DNA of 11,107 nt from positions 1 to 11,107 of the forward strand of contig CAZXMB010000103.1 of NCBI GenBank assembly GCA_964641715.1, read 5' to 3'. Positions 7,747 through 11,107 of this stretch are shown piece by piece. Within the stretch, counting starts at the first letter, position 1. Each line of letters begins with the position of its first letter. The notes under the pieces are model-generated. The model was not told the origin of the DNA. It was given only the letters and a program-made list of their open reading frames with translations, and searched no databases. This DNA is from CAZXMB01 sp964641715. GTDB taxonomy: Bacteria > Desulfobacterota > BSN033 > UBA1163. Both the position numbers and the translations under genes were made by a program.

Positions 7747-7947
7747 AATCACCAAACACCAAATTCCAAACACCAGATAATCACCAATGATCAATTCTCC
7801 AAACATGCTTTTNNNNNNNNNNNNNNNNNNNNNNNNNNNNNNNNNNNNNNNNNNNNNNNNNNNNNNNNNNNNNNNNNNNNNNNNNNNNNNNNNNNNNNNN
7901 NNNNNNNNNNNNTTTATTTGGTTATTGGAATTTGGTCATTGGTTATT
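7747..7947. repeat. Imperfect inverted repeat flanking an assembly gap
   Basis: The left arm 7747-7780 and the reverse complement of the right arm 7914-7947 match at 28 of 34 positions, both containing ACCAAATTCCAA. Shorter variants of the same ACCAA/TTCCAA words continue rightward in 7781-7806. The arms point at each other across the 100-N gap, so the full element is larger than what is seen. It lies between the FAD oxidoreductase and the OCD-family gene and has no coding signal. The bases 7677-7746 hold only the OCD-family ribosome binding site and unremarkable AT-rich sequence. It looks like a dispersed non-coding repeat or a small palindromic element; the identity is unknown. Confidence 0.7.
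7813..7912. other. Assembly gap (100 N)
   Basis: Exactly 100 undetermined bases, the customary placeholder for a scaffold join of unknown size. The repeat arms on both sides are a plausible reason for the failed assembly. Nothing can be said about what lies inside, including whether a gene or insertion is missing. Confidence 0.98.
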
Positions 7948-7982
7948 CACTATAGCACCTGTATTAATTCACCGTCCCTCGT

Positions 7983-9185
7983 TTAGACAACCTCCTCCTC
8001 CAATACTTTTTTCCCTCTCAGGATCCGATCATAACCCAAAGGGCTGACATCCACCGTCTCATATCGCCCCAGACGAATCAGTTCTGAAAGGGCCTTGCCC
8101 ACAGCCGGCGCCTGCTGAAAACCGTGACCGCTGAATCCCACGGCCATCATGAAACCCGGCACTTCCGGATGCTCCCCGATGATCCCGTTGTAATCCCACT
8201 GATTGATCTCATAAAGGCCTGCCCAGCCACTGACCAATTTCAACTGATCGAAAAGAGGAACACGGTGAGCAATCAATGGCCAGATCACCTCATTGAAATA
8301 AGTCCGATCCCACGCAAAGTTCACTCCGGGGGGTTCCTCCAGCCGTGACTTGCCGGTCAGGATCTGACGACCTGCCTCATGGAGAAAGTAGACCCCGGAG
8401 GGATCGATCGTGAGAGGGAGGTCATAATCGAAGAGCCGAGGCGGTTTAAAGAGATAGACCATCCGCCGGACGGGAAGAACGGGAATCTCTATCCCTGCCA
8501 TCTTCCCCACTTCACCCGCATAGGGACCTGCGGCATTGATCAGGATAGGTGAAAGATAGGTCTTCCCCACTCTGGTTTGAACCCCCTTCGGGTGATCTCC
8601 TTTCTTGAGAATCCCGGTGACATCCTCATGGATATACTGCACGCCGAGATGTTTTGCCTTCCTGATAAATCCCTGAAGTACACCGTGAGGATCCATATAT
8701 CCGTCGCCAGGGGAAAATGAGGACCCGATCAGATCCTCTGTACGGAGGTCAGGGAGGATACGGAGGGTTTCCTCGAGGGTGAGGAGCCGGGTCTCCACCC
8801 CGAGGGACTTCTGGAAGGCCTGATGTTTGACGAGAAGGGGCCAGTTCTTTTCATTACCTAAAAAGAGGTAACCCCTGGGTTTGAAGTCGATCTCCGGCCT
8901 CTCCCCCTCTACCTCCATTCGCTCTCCGAATCCTCTGTAGAAGGAGAGACTATATTGACAGATCCGAATATTGACCTTTGTGCTGAACTGTCTCCGGATA
9001 CCGCCCACGCTGAGAACAGTGGAAGCCCGTTCATAGGAAGGGTCCTTCTCGAAAACAGCGATCTTGCCATCGAACCCATCCTGGGCCAGATGATAGGCAA
9101 TGCTTGACCCCATCACCCCCCCACCGATAATGAGGACATCAAAGGTTCGACAGTTGAAGGTATTACCCATTCTTCGGTTGTGCAT
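7983..9185 (-). CDS. DAO-family FAD-dependent oxidoreductase (sarcosine oxidase beta-like)
   Basis: A 400-residue flavoprotein of the D-amino acid oxidase superfamily. FAD is bound by the N-terminal dinucleotide motif IIGGGVMGSSIAYHL (19-33) with Glu46 in AVFEKD at the end of the second strand. The segment SVGGIRRQFS (59-68), NAAGPYAGEV (217-226) and the C-terminal GFSGHGFQQAP (350-360) are typical of the sarcosine oxidase beta/dimethylglycine dehydrogenase/FOXRED1-like group. These enzymes oxidise the C-N bond of secondary or tertiary amino acids; the substrate here cannot be read from sequence. No membrane segment is seen. The first possible start is ATG at 9183-9185, with AGGAGG about 13 bases upstream, which is long. 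ATG at 9168-9170 is an alternative that would shorten the protein by five residues. The partner subunits of heterotetrameric sarcosine oxidase are not in the window. A mirrored REP-like element lies just upstream and touches the ribosome binding site. Confidence 0.88.
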   Translation of the reverse strand: MHNRRMGNTFNCRTFDVLIIGGGVMGSSIAYHLAQDGFDGKIAVFEKDPSYERASTVLSVGGIRRQFSTKVNIRICQYSLSFYRGFGERMEVEGERPEIDFKPRGYLFLGNEKNWPLLVKHQAFQKSLGVETRLLTLEETLRILPDLRTEDLIGSSFSPGDGYMDPHGVLQGFIRKAKHLGVQYIHEDVTGILKKGDHPKGVQTRVGKTYLSPILINAAGPYAGEVGKMAGIEIPVLPVRRMVYLFKPPRLFDYDLPLTIDPSGVYFLHEAGRQILTGKSRLEEPPGVNFAWDRTYFNEVIWPLIAHRVPLFDQLKLVSGWAGLYEINQWDYNGIIGEHPEVPGFMMAVGFSGHGFQQAPAVGKALSELIRLGRYETVDVSPLGYDRILRGKKVLEEEVV

Positions 9186-9201
9186 TAATTAGAAAATACC
9201 T

Positions 9202-9291
9202 CCTTTCCCATTGTGGGAGAGGAGTGAGGTGAGGGGGATATGGGTTCCATGATTCACCCCCACCCTCACCCTCCCCCATCAAGGGGGAGGG
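9202..9291. repeat. Mirrored pair of REP/BIME-like stem-loops
   Basis: Two copies of a GC-rich element face each other. The right copy has a perfect 9-base stem CCCTCCCCC / GGGGGAGGG (9269-9277 and 9283-9291) with loop ATCAA, preceded by a CCCCCACCCTCAC arm. The left copy has a 9-base stem with one G-U (9202-9210 and 9214-9222, loop TTG) followed by a GTGAGGTGAGGGGG arm that is nearly the reverse complement of the right arm. About 17 bases of unique sequence lie between them. This is the layout of bacterial interspersed mosaic elements made of two inverted REP units. The whole lies in the 189-base gap between proC and the FAD oxidoreductase gene. It could pause or end transcription or stabilise the upstream mRNA. 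The rest of that gap (9292-9374) has no clear feature. Confidence 0.7.
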
Positions 9292-9374
9292 AAGTTAGTC
9301 ATATTTTCATCCTTCAAGGGTGACGCAGCCCTCATGAAGCACGACCTGGTTCACCAGAGAAATGAGATGACGAA

Positions 9375-10214
9375 TCAAGTCTTGATGAGATTGTTTTTCA
9401 TCATCTCCCCGAGGACCCTGGATCTCTGTGTCGCCACCTCCACGGCATTGATCAGTGTCGTCCTCATCCCTCCCTCTTCTAAGGTATGAAGCCCGGCAAT
9501 GGCTGTTCCTCCGGGCGAGGTGACAAGGTCCTTCAATTTTCCGGGGTGTTCTCCTGTCTCAATCATCATTTTTGCCGCACCGAGCACGGTATGGGAAGCC
9601 AGAATCAACGCATCGTCCCTCGAGAGGCCCACCTTGACCCCTGCATCAGCCAGGGCATCGATGATGAGAAAGATATAGGCGGGTCCGCTTCCGCTCAACC
9701 CGGTAACAGCATCGAGCAGGTATTCATCGATGAAGAGGGATTTCCCCACAGAATCGAAGATGGTCTTGGCTGTCATTAAATCTTCTTTCTGAGCATGTTT
9801 TCCCGCTGCAATGGCGGAGACCCCTTCCCGTACGGAGACGCAGATATTGGGCATCACCCGGATCAATTTCAGCTCTCTCATCGCGCAGGACTCAATGGCA
9901 TCCAGTGAAACCCCTGCGGCGATGGAGATCACCAGTTTTGAGAAATCAAGATATTTTGCAATTTCGCTTACCACGGGTTTCATGATCTGGGGTTTGATGG
10001 CCAGGATGATGATATTCGATTGTTTGATCACCTCCGGATTATGAGAGGTTCCCTTCACCCCGTATTGATCCCGGATCCACTTCAACTTTTCAGCCCTGAC
10101 ATCGGAGCAGAGGATCTGGTCCGGCCGACAGAGGTGGCCGTGAAGCAGTCCGCGGATGAGGGCCTCTCCCATATTTCCCGAACCTACAAAACCCACCTGT
10201 TTATTTCTCAGCAT
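9375..10214 (-). CDS. proC: Pyrroline-5-carboxylate reductase
   Basis: Catalyses the last step of proline synthesis, NAD(P)H-dependent reduction of 1-pyrroline-5-carboxylate, in the cytoplasm. The protein has 279 residues, close to the usual 265-280. Motifs seen: N-terminal Rossmann GFVGSGNMGEAL (8-19), KPQIMKPVV (74-82), DAVTGLSGSGPAYIF (168-182) at the dimer and substrate site, and the family signature HPGKLKDLVTSPGGTAIAGL (223-242). The segment normally read MPNTP is MPNIC here (121-125), a mild departure. I chose ATG at 10212-10214 because AGGAGG lies six bases upstream. A longer frame to 10250 lacks a ribosome binding site and adds 12 residues not expected in the family. A good promoter lies about 65 bases upstream. 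The deoxynucleoside kinase gene diverges from it. Confidence 0.95.
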   Translation of the reverse strand: MLRNKQVGFVGSGNMGEALIRGLLHGHLCRPDQILCSDVRAEKLKWIRDQYGVKGTSHNPEVIKQSNIIILAIKPQIMKPVVSEIAKYLDFSKLVISIAAGVSLDAIESCAMRELKLIRVMPNICVSVREGVSAIAAGKHAQKEDLMTAKTIFDSVGKSLFIDEYLLDAVTGLSGSGPAYIFLIIDALADAGVKVGLSRDDALILASHTVLGAAKMMIETGEHPGKLKDLVTSPGGTAIAGLHTLEEGGMRTTLINAVEVATQRSRVLGEMMKNNLIKT

Positions 10215-10280
10215 GGTAGCCTCCTGATGGAATAAAGATTTTTGTAGCAAAAGGATAAGAACTTATGGTAAATATGAAAC

Positions 10281-10309
10281 AAAATAAATCTGAAATTCAA
10301 GGCTGTCAA
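10281..10309 (-). promoter_or_regulatory. proC: Sigma70-type promoter for proC
   Basis: On the minus strand a perfect -35 TTGACA (10304-10309) is followed after exactly 17 bases by TATTTT (10281-10286), which matches the -10 consensus at 4 of 6 positions. Transcription would begin near 10274, giving a leader of about 60 bases before the proC ATG. I did not find an equally good promoter for the divergent plus-strand gene in 10215-10373. Confidence 0.6.
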
Positions 10310-10373
10310 GCAATAAAGGAAAGGAAGCCGGGGAAATGTTTAAAAAGACTCTGTTCTGCAGAAAGGTGAAGGA

Positions 10374-11012
10374 ATGATGTTCCAGTATATCGTCATCGAA
10401 GGCCCGATCGGCGTGGGTAAAACGAGCCTCACAAAACTTCTGGCCAAAGAGTTCAATGCCCGAATGATCCTGGAGAGGGCAGTAGAAAATCCCTTTCTTA
10501 GCCAATTCTATCAGGATCGCAAAAAATACGCCTTTCAAACTCAGGTCTTCTTCCTGCTGAACCGTTTCCAACAGCAGAAAGAGATTGCCCAGCTCGACCT
10601 GTTCAATCAGATCACCCTGAGCGATTACCTCTTCGCCAAGGATCGAATATTCGCCTCCCTAAATTTAGATGACCATGAATTGGCCCTCTACGAACAGGTT
10701 TATCAACTCCTCAATGGACAGATTCCGACCCCGGATCTGGTGATCTTCCTGCAGGCTAAACCGGAGGTGCTCCTCCACCGGATCAAATCAAGGAATCTCT
10801 CTTATGAGAAGGAGATGGATCTCGGATATCTCCGGGGCCTGGTGGAGGCCTACAACTATTATTTCTTTAATTATGACCGATCTCCCCTTCTGGTCGTGGA
10901 TACAAGCGAGATTAATTTTGTCAACCGGCAAGACGACTTCGCCCAATTGGTCCGGGAGATCAAACAGATGAAGAAGGGGACGTGGTATTTCATACCAAAA
11001 AGATCCAAATAA
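10374..11012 (+). CDS. Deoxynucleoside kinase (dAK/dGK-like)
   Basis: Phosphorylates a deoxynucleoside with ATP for nucleotide salvage. The 212 residues fit the small bacterial deoxyadenosine/deoxyguanosine kinase type. Seen are the P-loop EGPIGVGKTSL (9-19), ENPFL (38-42) in the position of the substrate-contacting E-x-NPFL region, DYLFAKDRIFA (84-94) where Asp90-Arg91 stand for the DR of the DRS-type motif, and the arginine-rich lid RIKSRNLSYEKE (136-147) followed by YLRGLVEAYNYYFF. The base specificity cannot be decided. Two adjacent ATG codons, 10374 and 10377, are both possible starts; AAGGTG at 10363-10368 suits either, and the second gives the more usual MFQYIVIEG start. It ends with two tandem TAA codons. 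It is the only plus-strand gene in the window and is divergent from proC. In related bacteria such kinases often neighbour folK and panB/panC, but those would lie beyond the right edge. Confidence 0.9.
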   Translation: MMFQYIVIEGPIGVGKTSLTKLLAKEFNARMILERAVENPFLSQFYQDRKKYAFQTQVFFLLNRFQQQKEIAQLDLFNQITLSDYLFAKDRIFASLNLDDHELALYEQVYQLLNGQIPTPDLVIFLQAKPEVLLHRIKSRNLSYEKEMDLGYLRGLVEAYNYYFFNYDRSPLLVVDTSEINFVNRQDDFAQLVREIKQMKKGTWYFIPKRSK

Positions 11013-11022
11013 TAATGTAAAA

Positions 11023-11068
11023 CAAATGTCAAAGCTCAAATTTCAAGTAAAACCCAAAATTTAAATGA
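11023..11068. repeat. Short AT-rich degenerate repeat after the deoxynucleoside kinase gene
   Basis: Directly after the stop codons the sequence turns A-rich, with two similar words 14 bases apart, CAAATGTCAAAG (11023-11034) and CAAATTTCAAG (11037-11047), and further AAATT/AAATG variants to about 11068. It has no stem-loop with a T run, so it is not a clear terminator. It resembles in style, but not in exact sequence, the repeat at the assembly gap. The last bases to 11107 are GC-rich with no assignable feature. Confidence 0.35.
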
Positions 11069-11107
11069 AAAAAGTTTTTGACCGGCAAGTGCCCCGCAAG
11101 CCCCGCC

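Noticed and set aside
7747..7806. ACCAA-rich sequence as a CRISPR array
   Set aside because: The repeats are short, degenerate and without regular spacers, and no cas gene is present.
7549..7986. Plus-strand open frames running through the N gap
   Set aside because: They are open only because N codons are read as unknown residues, and their ends overlap real minus-strand genes.
9269..9291. Perfect GC stem-loop as an intrinsic terminator for proC
   Set aside because: No run of T follows the stem on the minus strand. The mirrored second stem-loop makes a REP/BIME-type repeat the better reading, although some effect on termination is not excluded.
10215..10250. Twelve-residue N-terminal extension of ProC
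   Set aside because: The Rossmann motif of ProC normally begins within about ten residues of the start, and AGGAGG is placed correctly for the ATG at 10214.
10263..10571. Minus-strand open frame across the start of the deoxynucleoside kinase
   Set aside because: It overlaps the P-loop region of a clear kinase gene and the proC promoter, and shows no family features.

Overview
The window is a bacterial scaffold fragment of moderate GC with no tRNA, rRNA, CRISPR array or transposase that I can see. It holds nine protein genes: eight complete, and one cut by the left edge. The gene set (a tungsten-type aldehyde ferredoxin oxidoreductase with its own MoaD-like protein, acetyl-CoA synthetase, a soluble multi-PAS histidine kinase, and a deoxynucleoside kinase of the small bacterial type) together with the dispersed intergenic repeats suggests an anaerobe of the Desulfobacterota/deltaproteobacterial kind, probably from a metagenome assembly. 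That assignment is inference. A run of exactly 100 N at 7813-7912 marks a scaffold join of unknown true length.

Layout. Eight genes read leftward on the minus strand, and one reads rightward at the right end. From right to left the minus-strand genes are: proC (9375-10214), a DAO-family FAD oxidoreductase (7983-9185), an ornithine cyclodeaminase/mu-crystallin family reductase (6702-7676), aldehyde ferredoxin oxidoreductase (4828-6636), a 72-residue MoaD-like protein (4608-4826), a four-PAS sensor histidine kinase (2240-4555), acetyl-CoA synthetase (133-2100), and the first 40 codons of an unrecognised gene (1-120). The plus-strand gene at 10374-11012 is a deoxynucleoside kinase, divergent from proC. 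A good sigma70-like promoter for proC lies in the divergent spacer at 10281-10309.

How the genes may work together. The block 1-6636 looks like one operon or two closely linked ones. The oxidoreductase would turn an aldehyde into a carboxylic acid with ferredoxin as acceptor. The MoaD-like protein, one base downstream of it, would supply dithiolene sulfur for the pterin cofactor. Acetyl-CoA synthetase would activate acetate to acetyl-CoA. The histidine kinase sits between these enzymes, has no membrane segment and has no response regulator in view, so it may sense an internal redox or metabolic signal. The block 6702-10214 holds three enzymes of C-N redox chemistry on amino or imino acids (ProC, DAO-type oxidase, ketimine-reductase-like protein), although the two intergenic repeat regions may separate them into different transcripts.

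Intergenic structure is the other notable content. There is an inverted repeat flanking the assembly gap (7747-7780 against 7914-7947), a pair of mirrored REP/BIME-like stem-loops between proC and the FAD oxidoreductase gene (9202-9291), and a short AT-rich repeat after the deoxynucleoside kinase gene. No clearly new defence or mobile system is visible.
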